A DNA stretch of 64,000 nucleotides. Origin: Ottelia alismoides (lineage: Eukaryota; Streptophyta; Magnoliopsida; Alismatales; Hydrocharitaceae). Positions 11,246 through 23,259 of this stretch are shown piece after piece. A program made the position numbers and the translations under genes. Within the stretch, counting starts at the first letter, position 1, and each line of letters begins with the position of its first letter. Under the pieces are notes generated by a model, which saw nothing but the letters and a program-made list of their open reading frames with translations, was not told where the DNA came from and did no database searches. Location: assembly GCA_037367405.1 (NCBI GenBank), contig JAZKJV010000089.1:494883-558882 (forward strand), written 5' to 3'.

Positions 11246-12285
11246 AGCAGTCACCATCGGGACCTGCCAATTATCTTTATCTAGTGGAAGAGTCCTAGTA
11301 CTTAAAGAGTGTCTTTATGTACCTGAAGTCAGAAGGAATTTAATATCTATATCTAAGCTTGTTAGAAGTGGATATTCATTCCTTTTCTGTGATAAATTAG
11401 TCATAAGTCATTATGATAAACATATTACGGATGGTGTTTTTACTTATGGTGGACTCTATGAATTGTGCATTGATGAACATATCATGAATGTTACTACAAT
11501 AATATGGACCGTTAGATTTTCTACAGGTTCAATCTTTACCTACTTGCGAACATTGTGTTCGAGGTAAAATGACTAGGATGCCTTTTAATAACAAGGTTAC
11601 ACGATATGAAGGTATTCTTGACCTTATACATACTAATGTATGTAGTCCCTTCAGTACCACGACCCAAAATGGATATCGATATTACTTGAAGTTTGTTGAT
11701 GACCATTCGTGATACGGGTTTATCTTCCTATTACGTCATAAATATGAAACCTTTGAACAGTTCAAAGAGTTCAAAACTTTGGTTGAGAACCAAACCAATA
11801 GGAAGATTAAACGGATTCGATCTGTCCGAGGTGGCGAGTACCTCTCAGATGAATTCAAGGAATACCTTAAGGAGAATGGAATTGTCCCCAATCTCACTCC
11901 TCCCGAAACCCCCCAACTTAATGGTGTTGCTGAAAGATGCAAAAAGGCTATCATGGATATGGTCCGATCAATGATGAACAAAACACTTTTGCCACTTAGT
12001 TTCCGGGGATATGCAGTAGAGACTGCATTATATATCATGAACAATATTCCTAGCAAATCTGTACCTAAGACTCCTCATGAGCTCTGGTATGGAACTAAAC
12101 CTAGTGTCAATCACTTGAGGGTTTGGGGTTGCTTGGTCCATGCGAAGAACGTGGACGCAAGTAAGCTAGAATCTCGCTCTCACGAGTGTTACTTCATTGG
12201 GTATGTTAAAGATGGTATTGGATACCAGCTTTATGACCCTGAGACTCAGAAGTTTTTCGTCTATAGATATGTAAAATTTCTGTAG
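11246..12285 (+). pseudogene. Copia CpA protease end and integrase, inactive
   Basis: The sequence resumes the CpA frame after E. It reads through the GAG-preintegrase region (CEHCVRGKMTRMPF near 11546) into the integrase core (GYRYYLKFVDDHS, 11674-11709; GGEYLSDEF; QLNGVAER). Integrase joins element DNA to the chromosome with a D,D,E triad. Here the first Asp is Asn (HTNVCSP, codon 11635-11637) and the second is Val (RSVRGGEY, codon 11824-11826), while the Glu of NGVAER is kept. An in-frame TGA at 11710-11712 stands where relatives have Arg (CGA). Two lost catalytic residues and the stop make it inactive. Confidence 0.85.
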
Positions 12286-13414
12286 AATGCCTTCCTTAAG
12301 GGTCAATACAAAAAAAAGTAGAGGAACTCATTGAATCCCCTAAAGATTCTGAGCTTCCTGGACCAAAATCTGAAGAGATAATTGAAGATGAAACACCCGT
12401 ACCTCTTCGAAGGAGTTCGGGGGTGGTTGCACCACCTGAAAGGTATGGATTCCATGTGTTAGGTGAAACTGGAAATGATCATGCTTCATTTGATGAAGCA
12501 CTCACGGATCATGACATGGATAGATGGATGCTAACAATGAAGTCAGAAATTGACTCCATGCATAAGAATGGTGTATGGGCCCTTGATGATCCACCTAAAG
12601 GGGTAAAACCCATTGAGTGTAAATGGATCTTCAAGAGAAAGAGGGGACCTGATGGGAAAGTGGAGACTTTCAAGGCACAGCTCGTAGACAAAGGATACAC
12701 ATAGAGAGAGGCATCGACTACGATGAGACATTATCTCCTGTGGCTATGCTTAAGTCCATCAGGACACTGCTGGCTATAGCTGTATCTCTTGACTATGACA
12801 TCTGGCAGATGGATGTCAAGACGGCTTTCCTCAATGGATATCTCAAAGAGGACATCTATATGGAGCAGCCCCAGGGCTTCATAATTGAGGAAGTTAAAGT
12901 AAGCAAACTGAAGAAATCCATCTATGGGCTCAAACTAGCTTCTTGTAGCTGGAACATCAGATTTGATGAAACCATAAAGAGTTATGACTTTGTACAGAAT
13001 CCTGATGAACCTTGTGTGTACAAGAAGCTTAGTGGGAGCGCCATTATGTTCATCGTGCTTTATGTAGATGGCATCCTTATCATTGGGAATGATACATGGA
13101 TGATGACCAGTATTAAAATTTGGTTGTCCCACGCCTTTGAGATGAAAGATCTTGGAGAAGCATCCTACATCTTAGGTCTGAAGCTGTTCAGAAATCGAGA
13201 ATATAGGATATTGAGATTATCACAATATGGGTACATTAAGAAGATTCTTGAACGATTCTGTATGGATAGTTCTAAGAAAGGTTTCCTCCCCTTAAGACAT
13301 GGTATCCACCTGTCCAAAGGGATGGCTCCTCAAACTGTTGAGGAAAAGAAAGCCATGGCTGGATGCCCATATGCATCAACTGTAGGAAGCTTAATATACG
13401 CCAATGTGTACTAG
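12286..13414 (+). pseudogene. Copia CpA reverse transcriptase, inactive
   Basis: After the integrase tail and an acidic linker (EELIESPKDSELPGPKSEE near 12325) comes the copia RT. It has CKWIFKRKRGPDGKVE, WQMDVKTAFLNGYL (first catalytic Asp kept) and the polymerase box near 13061-13072, which reads YVDG instead of YVDD. A TAG at 12702-12704 replaces a glutamine codon (the CpB copy reads TQREG), and a 1-base deletion follows. A further break occurs near 13405. Comparison with CpB (35162-36305), which is alike along its length, makes these changes easy to see. Confidence 0.88.
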
Positions 13415-14007
13415 GATGGATATCTACCATACAGTGGGAGTGGTAAGTCATTACCAATCCTGCTATGAAGAACAACACGAGAATACAGTAAAGAACATTT
13501 TCAAATATCTAAGACAGATGCAAGATTACATCTTGGTCTATGGAGATGATGATCTCCAAGTCTTAGGATATACAGATTCAGATTTCCAGTCGGATATAGA
13601 TGATCAAAAGTCGATATTAGGGTTTGTGTTCCTGTTGAATGGTTATGTTGTGAGCTGGAGAAGCAAGAAGCATGACACTACATCAGATTCAACAACAAAA
13701 GTCGAATATATTGCCGCATCAGATCCTCGAACTTGGCGTAGTTTCCTCCGATACTCCCATCCCGTTACTCAGCAACAATACGGGAGCCATTGCCCAGGCG
13801 AAGGAATGCATAAGGCATCAAAAGAGCAAGTACATGGAAAGGAAATACTACATCATTCGGGCGATTCAAAAGCATGGTGATATCGTCATCACCAAGGTGG
13901 CCTCTGCTGACAGCATTGCTGATCCTCTTACCAAACCTTTGACACGGAAGGTTTTCGACCAGCATGTAATGAGTATGGGTTTAAGGATTGTACCTGAATG
14001 GTTCTGA
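13415..14007 (+). pseudogene. Copia CpA RNase H, broken
   Basis: RNase H follows RT: GYTDSDFQSDIDDQKS with the first acidic residues at 13565-13613, then VEYIAASD, SNNTGAIA and the C-terminal LTKPLTRKVFDQHVMS ending at the TGA 14005-14007. Relative to CpB, about 34 bases are deleted near 13727, where AASDP runs directly into the coding sequence for LGVVSSDT in another frame. The domain normally removes RNA from RNA-DNA hybrids; this copy cannot be made intact. Confidence 0.85.
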
Positions 14008-14022
14008 GGGCTACTGGGAGAT

Positions 14023-16278
14023 TGTTAGCCATGTGAGCCCGAGGCGAACCATTCCTACAATAAATATTATTGTAATGTTTGATTTATAAATAAAAGTTAT
14101 TGATTCTTTTTTACTCCATTTCTAGGATTGAATGAATGAATGCACTATAAGGTCCCTATGCACAATTAGGGTTATGTACCATGACCATCTTAATAATCAT
14201 ACAGTTGTTTATTCAATAATTGAATCATAGAGGCTAGTGCTTGGATGAATATCCAAGGAGTTAGATAGAGGACTCATCAAGCACCATCAAATGATCGTTA
14301 AGAGATGATCTCCAACATGAGTAGTATATGGTAATCCTTTCTCATTAGGATGATATTTCACCGACCTCTTGATGCAAGTCCTCTGCAAGGGAAAAGAGTT
14401 TCGGAGGTGTCGGATTAGTTAGGTCAAAGGGTTGACTTAACGAGATCGAGATAACCAAAGTCCTATATCGTATACTGTCATGATATGGGAACACATCCTC
14501 TGACTGGAGACAAATGTGTTACTATATGTCTAAGTATGTACATTTGGCAGACCAATAGGTTGATGACCTAACCAAGGTCTATACACTAGCGAGCTGGTGT
14601 GCATATGAGGGCATATGAGTACTACGATCTCTCAAAGGGATCATACAACTTTTTTTGTGAACTGGAAGGCACGAGCTCACTCATGAGGTATTGGGACCGA
14701 TCAAATTCCATGCATGGTCATCGTGCTCTAGAAGCATGACAAGAATTTGTAGGTATGATATATGCTTTGTGAAAGCATATGATCGATACCAACTCCCCAT
14801 GACCAAGATTGAGAAACTTGTTGATAAAATCCTGAAGATGACAGTGTTAAATTGATATTTATCTTCGGATTTATCGTAGATCTTCTAGTATGCATGATGT
14901 ATGGGTATTAGGAATACCTGAGGGTGATGTGATCATAAGCGATTGTATAACCATGACACTTCCATTCTGAGGGAGTGATGAAATAGGTTTGGATTTTAGT
15001 GACTCCTCTCAGCAGAGAAGTAATTTGATCTTGGTCCAAGTGTTGGACATTGATCTGAATGAGATTCAGACGCAATGAGAATATTAGATTTACGGTCTTG
15101 ATTTAATCAAGCATCTATGAGAGGTCCATGAGATATGGATTTGAGATATCATCTCAATATCCCAGTCACTATATGTGGAACATACAATCGCCATGTCCTT
15201 ATCTCCAAGTATCTGCGGAGAAAGCGCATTATTTTTGAAAGAGTTCAAGAATAATTCCATAGTTGAATTACATCTAAGCATTGCGAGATGATAATTAAAT
15301 GTGATTTAATTATCAAGAATGATGTGAATTTGATTCAGATTATTTGAATGCATGAGAAAAATGATCCAATATAATTAAATGTAATTTAATTGTTATGGAT
15401 AATAATAATAATTTGGATAGAAATATCCAAATAATTCATAATATATTATAAATGTGATTTGTAATGTTATTAGAGAGAGAGAGAGCTCATTATGATTTAT
15501 ATTTGTTGATTAATTATTTGTGTGAATTGGATTCACATTGGATGATTAATTGAAAATGTAAATCACTTTTTATTTTGGGTTGTGAATAAGGTTCACAAAT
15601 TTCCAATGGCAAGATTGCAATATTCACAAAATGATTATGAATTATTTTGTAGAATAATTTACAACAATTATTGTTGTAAAAAAAATAGGAGATGCATGGA
15701 ATCATGCAATCTTGGAGATTGCATTGAGATTCCCCCTTCCTAGTAGGAGAGGGGGACGATCACCAATTCCTACAAGGGTGGCCGTCTACTCTTTCTATAT
15801 GGAAGGAGGGAACCTCCTTTCCATTATATCCAAGATTTAATTGATTTAATTTTAGGATTAATTTATATATTGGTTTATCAATATATTTTTAATATAAATT
15901 AAATTAATTGTTGCTGTGTTTTTCCAACAAAATCTTGACCATTGAAAGAAGAACAAATCAATCTCATCCATTGATTTTGTGTAGTCCATGGATTGTGATC
16001 CCTGGACTCCCACAACCCTATATAAGAAGAGCCACCCCTTGCTCTTCTTAAGTTTGCAACGAGCTCTCTCCTCTCTCTCATTCTCATGCCCTCCCTCCCT
16101 CTCTCTCCTTTGGTGGCCGTACACCTAAACCCTAGAGGGAAGAAGACACCGTCGTCGCTTCGCCATTGTGCCATCACCTCGACTGCCCTTGGTTCTCCAC
16201 CTTCTTTGGTACACCTCGCTCGTAAAGAAGACATACGATCTCGTACGAGAAGATCAGGAACTCTCTTGCTTGGATCAA
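14023..16278 (+). repeat. 3' LTR of copia CpA, cut by element A
   Basis: It starts TGTTAGCC right after the polypurine stretch GGGCTACTGGGAGAT and aligns with the complete CpB LTR (36811-39234). A TATATAA at 16019-16025 followed by a pyrimidine-rich region is a likely promoter. At 16278 the alignment to CpB stops and element A begins, so about 220 bases of LTR are missing here. No gene is seen; small open frames are not conserved with CpB. Confidence 0.85.
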
Positions 16279-19200
16279 TGATGACCGGGATAATCAAGCA
16301 ATTAAGGGAGATAAATAACTCAGGTCGTTGCGACCTCGATCACTCGCAAATCGGTCAATCAAGAAAATATATCAGAACCACCAAACACGGTATAAAACAA
16401 TCAAAATCAGATAGCAGTTCACGCTATTTTTATTAACCTGGTATAGTGACTAGGGTCGGACTCAGGGAGCACGAGTTGGCCTTGCGGCCTACGAAGTAGT
16501 CAAAAACAACAAAATAAAGAGAAAATGTGCTTTGGTGGATTTTTAATTCTTTTTAAATTTTTTTGTATTTTTAATAATGAGGAAAAATAAGAAAAAGGGA
16601 AAACAAGCAAACACAACAATTTATTTAAGCATCCAAATATACTCCAAAAATTCAAACAAAATTATTTTTGTGTTTTTAATGTTTTTAAGTGTTTTTGGTG
16701 AATTTTTCAGAATTTTTCACTTTTTAGTTAATTTTATAAAAATCAAGAAAGAGGAAAAATAAGGGCTACTGTGCAACCAGACTTGAAAGATCAATTAAAA
16801 ATATAAAATTGATCTATAAAAGTCTGGAGGCAATTTTTATGAAAAATATATGAAAAAACAAAGCTACAAGAAAATAGTTTATATTTTTTAGATTTTTATA
16901 GAATTTTTTAGAATTTTTATAATATTTTTAGGGTTTTTCAATTTTTAAGGGTTTTATAAATCCAAATAAGCCAAAAATTTGATAGAAGCTAGAAAACACT
17001 GAAATTAACTATCACTATTTTTTTAGATTTTTTAAATTATATTTTTCTTTGTTTTTTCAATTCAGACAGTAACATAAATCAAGGTTTTTGAATTTTTAAA
17101 AATAGTAAAAAGCCTAAAAAATGTCCCAAAATTTTAGGGAAATTTTTACACAGTGGCAGGAGTCACGTGTCCAAATTTCACCTAATTTGGATTTAATTTG
17201 ATATTTTATTTAATAAAAACAAGGCACACAGCAGTCACGGACCTAAATGCAAAGAAAAGTATTTTTAGGGCCAAACCATAACACGTGAAAAAGCTCAAGG
17301 GCCAAACTTGCAAAAAGCCTAAAACAACACACACAACACATGTGACATGCACTCAGAGGGGCATAAATGTAATTCCTATTTAAAAATATGTAAACAGTAA
17401 CACACAGGAATCACAAGACTAAAAGTGCAAATAACCCAAGACCTCACGTGTCGATGCACGTGACTAACATACACAGGGACTAGATTGCAAATGCTAAAAA
17501 GTCTAAGGTCCTAACTACAAATGTTCCAAAATAAGAACAACTACACTAAATATTTACAGGACTAAACAGAAATAATAAAAGAGGAGGGGCCTAAGTGCAA
17601 ATTACCCCGTTATTTAAGATTGACGGATGAGGGCGTGCCACGTGGAGATCCAACGGCTGAGAATAGACGACGCCTCTTCGTCGATGATCGGTTCAGATTG
17701 AAGCCCTGATGGATATGATGGTATAGATATCGCGTGAACGGACGGTGCAGATCAGAACTGGAGCGGAGGGGCTGATCGGACGGTGTCTGGACGTCCTCCA
17801 AGAACAGCTCGCCGGCGAAGTTCGCCGGCCCAATGCACACGGTAGAGGTTTCCTATGGAGCTGCTGAGGTGTGGAAGAGATCGCCTAGGCTGGTCCACAG
17901 CTGATGGGGACCTCCGATGAGGCCGGGAACCACCGGAGTGGCCCGACGACTCTGGAGGGGCTAAGCTCCTGTGCTCGAATGACTCGACCCCCAGATGGTG
18001 TCCTTTGACCTGCAAAATGACACAGAGCAACTCCTGGGTCGAGGGCAAATTGCCTCAATCCGGTTAGGGGTGGAATGGTGATCGGAAAGGGGGCAGAGCG
18101 GGGTCTCCGGCAAGGCGACGGTGGAGGAGACTCGACTCTTGGTTCCGGGGCGAACCAAGTTGATCGGATGGGTGAAGAAGGTGGGTAGGAGTCTCGCGAA
18201 GGTGAATCGATGACCGGATGAGTGAATGAACGGTCGGATTGGTGGGAATCGACCGGCGATGGCCGGTGACGCGATTGGGCGTAATCAGAAATTAGAGGAT
18301 CCTGGGGGAAATCGAAGATACCTGGTGGATGAGGTCGATTGGGGATGAGCTAAGGAAGCTCTGGGGGTCTTTGCATCAAGGAATCGTCGGGGTCCGAGGC
18401 TCAGGCGCACGGCGAAGAGCTCACCGGATCAGTGGCTGGGGCCGCTCCCTCCTCACTACAACACTCTCCTCGGGCAGCTGTCACTCTGGGGAAGAGAATG
18501 GAGGTACTGGGATGAAAGGAGAAGGCCAAAGATGGCGTGAAATGTGCGGCAGAGGTGGAGCTAAATAGTGCCAGGGGTCCGGGAAGATGGGAGTCGGGTG
18601 TGCTCGGTGAAGCACAGACCCCTAGGCAGCTGCTCGGGCGAGGATCTCAGATCAACAAGGGTCAAATGGAGCCCAGGGTTTGGATAAATGGAGGTCGGAT
18701 CGAGTCAGCAAAAATTGGAGAAGTCGGGTCGAACGCAGGATCTGCGTGAAAGGGGTCTGCGGGGGAGAGTTGACCGGGGGTCAACAATCCCCCGTGGACC
18801 AATCACATGCCTCCATTTTATAATTATTTGGAAATTCAATTAAAATTATTAAATGATTTTATTTTGAAAAAGTTAAAACATGAAAAATGTTTAATATTTT
18901 TCAAATTAATTTTTAGTGATTTTTATTTATTTTTTTGAAAAATAAATAAGGTATTCACATTATATTATTATTATATATAGGTATATACATAAAAGGATTT
19001 TTGATTTTTATTTTTAATTATTTATTTTTATACAATTATTCCTATTTTATATTTTATTTATTTACAACATATAATTTAGAATAAAAAGGTATTTTTATTT
19101 TATTTTTATATTTTATTTACATTAGTTAAATAAATAGTTTTTTATACATATGTACATGGTATATATACAAGGTGGAACATGGATTTTATTCTTTTTCCTT

Positions 19201-19773
19201 TTATTTTATTTTTATTTTTCTGATTTTTATTCTATTTATTTACACCATGAAATAAGAATATATAAATAGTTTTATTGGATTTTTATTAATTATTTACAAG
19301 GGGAAAATCAATAGGCATGTTAATTTATATACATGGTCTATATACACTGATGAGGGAGGTTTTATTTGTTTTTATTTTTCTTTTGTTTTTCCCATTTTTA
19401 TTTTAGTCTTATTTTTATAAATATATACAAATTATAAGAAACACTTTTTTTGAGGAAAATAAATTTATTTATATACATAGGTGTATGTACAAGTATGATT
19501 GACCTTATCTCTCTCTACTTGGAATCTTTTGCGGTCAGGCCCATGCTGAGCCCTCCCTTGAGATTAGGTCACTCAATATTTATTCTAAATATTTCCCTCT
19601 TTTTCTTTTATTTCTGTATTCTTTTATTTATGCACAAAAACAATCTAATTATGCATAATTACAAGATGCATGCATTTTGATAAATTATTCTATTTATACA
19701 TATATACATGGTGTTTTGCAAGGGTTTTGTAGCTAAAATAAAAGAATAAAGATTGATGAATGAGGATTCATCA
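16279..19773 (-). repeat. 3' LTR of element A
   Basis: About 3.5 kb; on the plus strand it runs from TGATGACCGGG to GATTCATCA. A GC-rich centre (17600-18800) is flanked by AT-rich arms. Compared with the other LTR of A, the middle part (about 16393-18869) is in opposite orientation there. D, C and this copy agree in orientation, so this one keeps the ancestral arrangement. Open frames in the GC-rich centre lie on both strands and are probably chance. Confidence 0.85.
18559..18803 (-). promoter_or_regulatory. Likely core promoter and upstream motifs of the A LTR
   Basis: Read on the minus strand: a CCAAT-type motif and CGTGG (18791-18803), then a W-box head-to-head pair (TTGACC, 5 bases, TCAA as written on plus; 18770-18784), then about 210 bases downstream a TATA-like CTATTTAG (18561-18568). 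C shows the same spacing with a stronger TATATAG. The promoter role is inferred from conserved order and spacing. Confidence 0.45.
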
Positions 19774-19786
19774 CCCCCCTATACTT
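19774..19786 (-). promoter_or_regulatory. Polypurine tract of element A
   Basis: On the minus strand AAGTATAGGGGGG lies immediately before the 3' LTR start TGATGAATCC. It is the expected primer for plus-strand DNA synthesis. The same motif closes the arms of the inverted repeats at 21378-21727. Confidence 0.8.
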
Positions 19787-21377
19787 AACTTTGCTAGTCC
19801 CTTAGCAAACACTTATTTGAAAAAGAAGTGAAAAAGAAAGGAAAAAGAAAAAGAGGAGAAAAATGCAAGGATCAATGCTGATTATTAAACTTGCCTTCAT
19901 TAAATTGAAATATGGAGCTTGGTCAGATCTTTGGATTTTTAATGTGTCGGAACCTTATTTGGACTTAGGTTTAAAACTTAACAGCCTCTAAGATCCACTA
20001 ATCTATAATCAAGACTCTCCAATAATCCAGATCAGAACAAGTCTACATACACAAACCCTGAAGACCATGAATCTTTTCTTGTACGGTGTAAGTGAGGTAT
20101 ATCTCTCCACCTCAGAAGTAGCAAAATGACAACCCTCCCCAACAAGGTAACTCTATGACCCTAATCTGGCCACTCTTTCCTCAAGGAGCAGGGTATTCCC
20201 TTCTAAGTTCAAGTTCAACCGGCTCAATAAGAGGGGGAAGAAGAGAATGGACCATGGCCAGTGTAGCCATGTATCCCTGGGAGCTCAACCAGTGTAGCTA
20301 AGTCTCCCTGCTGCAAGCTTCATAAGATGGAACTTGAGTCTCAAGCTTTGCTTATTGCACTATATACACTCCGGTGGGATTATCATTTTCTCTCAGACCC
20401 ACCACTTTTTTGGAGTTATTTTCTTTTTGCATTTTTTTTCGATGTGCATCTGTACAACATATCTACAAAGTGCAGCATATATACATAAGGAGTTTTTCCT
20501 CTCGAGCCAGTAGACTATCCCTTTTTTGAAGCATTATTGCAACCCACAACTCCTGTCGTTAGACCTCATGGCAACCAGACCAAGTTGAGACACACTTCCT
20601 TCACTATAAGAAGAAGATAGGTTCCGCCTAGAAGTACTACCCTCATATGTTACCCCAAGTCAAGGAAGACTGCCTCCTCACCACCTCATCCGTAGAGAGC
20701 TCGGTGTAAATTGCAGGTCCAAGTCAAGCCATTGTCTATATGAGTCATGTGTGTGTTACTAAGTGCTCTACTTAGGCTCATTGAGATGACATATGATCAT
20801 AGCCTAGTGGACTCAAAGAATTAAGTCACCATGGATCTGAAAAGTCTCAATCCTAAGCCCTATAAGGTTCCTCTTATAATTAGGTGGATTAAGATATTAA
20901 TCAAGCTCCATTTTCCAATTTAATTCCAGGCTATTTTAAATGTCAACTATAATCCAGGAAAAACTATACAAATATTTACAAAGATGCAATTTACAAACTA
21001 TTTACACATGTGAAAAATTTTTGAAAAATGTTTTGAAAACATGGATGTATGCATGAATGCAAGTTTTGCAAAATATGTACACCAATTTACACAAGGTTTT
21101 TGCAAACATTTGATTTTCAAAACATTTTAGAAAAATTTTGTACTATATACATAATTTTGATATCAAAATATTTACAAGCTATTTACACAAAACGTTTTTA
21201 CAAACATTTTTACAAAAATAATATGTACACTAGCTATGTATGTGCAATAAAAGAATTTTTATTTACAAGGAAAAATTTTTAATTTTTATGGATTTTTAGG
21301 TTTTAGCCATTTTTATTTATTAACACACTCACACAAAATACAAGTTATGGCTAAAGTATATATGAAATATATACACA
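19787..21377 (-). other. 3' noncoding region of element A
   Basis: No coding frame is seen in these 1.6 kb. Several islands match the same part of element B (52509-53811): GGCCAGTGTAGCC at 20256-20268 with a second CCAGTGTAGC near 20289 (B: 52945 and 52977), and a block ending ATTAGGTGGATTAAG near 20880 (B: near 53460). The part 20900-21360 matches the end of element C (63541-64000) in reverse orientation. Conservation of noncoding islands between coding and noncoding elements suggests a cis-acting role. Confidence 0.6.
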
Positions 21378-21727
21378 CCCCCTATACTTAGCTCGAACGA
21401 TGTCCTCAGAGTCAAGAGCGATGAAGAAGACATAACTCGTGTTGAGTATAGGGAAGTGAAAAGGAAGGATATATACAAAGACAAATGAAAGAATAGAAAT
21501 GCAAGAGGATCTCAGGTTTTCCCCCTATACTTAGGATCAAATGATCCTAAGTATAGCAGGCTGTACACAAAGGGAAAGCCGAGTGAGAATGTACAGGGTC
21601 TACCCCCCCATACTTAGGATGAAATATCCCTAAGTATAGGCAGCAAAACAGGGGTAGAAAGAATCAAATAGAATACCCGAGAGTCCTACACCCCCTATAC
21701 TTAGGGTAAAGTACAACCTAAGTATAG
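21378..21727 (-). repeat. Array of four polypurine-tract inverted repeats in A
   Basis: Four units occur at 21378-21455, 21521-21556, 21604-21640 and 21691-21727. Each starts CCCCC(T/A)TATACTTAG and ends CTAAGTATAG, so each can fold into a hairpin. The second has 14-bp perfect arms and a 4-base loop. The first has a loop of about 50 bases that is conserved in element C (63449-63525). On the coding strand each arm reads AAGTATAGGGGG, the polypurine tract motif of the element. The array follows the integrase stop by about 130 bases. Confidence 0.85.
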
Positions 21728-21859
21728 CATAATCACAAGATGAGAAAAGGGGTGTGAGACTAAAGAAAAGAATGATATGGACAACTGGATCTATACAAGT
21801 CGGAAGAACAGTGATAATCAGGCGTGAGATGCAATAGATGTGAGTCAAGAGACTACATC

Positions 21860-23252
21860 TCATGCAAAGTGAATCGGGGCAACGTCAACGACCCACGACT
21901 CATGATCTAGGTATGGCTTGAGCCGCTGACCGTTAACACGAAAGGTACACTCAGAAGACAACTCAGATATATCGATACTCCCATTGTCGTGTACCTTTCT
22001 AACCAAGTAAGGTCCCTTCCATTTGCTCTGTAGCTTCCCTGGGAATAATCTCAACCTGGCATCGAACAACCATACTCGCTATCCTGGCTCAAACTGCTTG
22101 TGGCTGATATGAGAATCATGCCACTCCTTCACTCTCTCCTTGTACTGTAAGCTGCTCGAAAAGGCTGTGTCACGAAGCTCCTCCAGGGCTGCTAACTCTA
22201 CCCTCCTCTGATCTCCTACATGCTCTGGATCCAAAAGTATATCAGTAACAACCCAAAGTGACCTATGTCTTAGCTCAATAGGTAAATGGCAGGGCTTGCC
22301 ATAAATGAGGCGAAAGGGAGATGTACCCAAAGGAGTCTTGAAAGACGTCCTATATGCCCACAAGACTGAGTTTAAAAGCTGTGACCAATCCTTTCTGTCA
22401 GGGAGGACGACTTTCTGCAATATATTCTTGATCTCCCTGTTCGACACTTCAGCAAGACCATTCGTCTGAGGGTGGTATGGAGTGGCAACTCGATGGTCTA
22501 TGCTGAACTCGCTAGCAAGGGCCTTTACCTTGTCGTTGACGAAATGAGACCCCCCCGTCTGATATCAACACTCGAGGAACCCCTAACCGTGAAATGATAT
22601 GCTTCCTCAAAAATCTGCATAAAGTCCTAGTATCTGCGGTTCAGGCGGGGATGGCCTCAACCCAACGACTCACATAATCCACGGCCAACGGAATGTACTT
22701 GAATCCCTGACTCCTAGGGAATGGACCCATGAAATCGATGCCCCATGCGTCAAAAACCTCACAGAAGTGAATGGGCTGCATCGGCATCATATCACGCTGT
22801 CCACAAGTGCCCATCCTCTGACAGTCAGTACATCTCTTCACGAACTCATCAGAGTCCTTGAAGAGAGTAGGCCACCATAGGCCGGATTGGAGCACTTTCT
22901 GTGCCGTTCTCCTCCCAGAGTGATGTCCCCCTGCCTCAAGCTTGTGGCAGTAAGTAAGGATGTTGTGGTGCTCCTCCTGAGGAATACACCTACGCCAAAC
23001 GCTATCCCCTCCCTCATGGTAAAGGACGGGATCCTCCCAATGGTAAAACTTGGCCTTCGCGAGGAAGGTCTCAAGTTTCTGCCTGGGCCAATCTTGTGGA
23101 ACTTTCTTGGCGACAAGACAATTCACAATATCAGCATACCATGGGAGAGAGGTGATAGCAAGGATCGCCTCATCTGGGAAGGTCTCACAAATAGGCTCAG
23201 TATGCTCATAATCCTCAAGATGCTCTAATCGGGAGAGAAGATCCGCCACCAC
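21860..23252 (-). pseudogene. Athila A integrase, broken
   Basis: The C-terminal part of pol, for joining element DNA to the genome. A zinc-binding region has CHKLEAGGHHSG and CTDCQRMG. The core has FDAWGIDFMGPFP (first Asp), VLISDGG (second Asp) and HPQTNGLAEVSNREIK (Glu), followed by the C-terminal FPGKLQSKWKGPYLV. Breaks: TGA at 22641-22643, a run of 7 Cs at 22550-22556 that shifts the frame by one inside SDGGSHF, and TAG at 22079-22081 where CAG (Gln) is expected. All three catalytic residues remain, but no intact protein can be made. Confidence 0.88.
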
Positions 23253-23259
23253 ATTCTTG

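Noticed and set aside
11693..11974. Plus-strand frame starting MLMTIRD
   Set aside because: A shifted shadow of the copia integrase, which is recognisable in the neighbouring frame.
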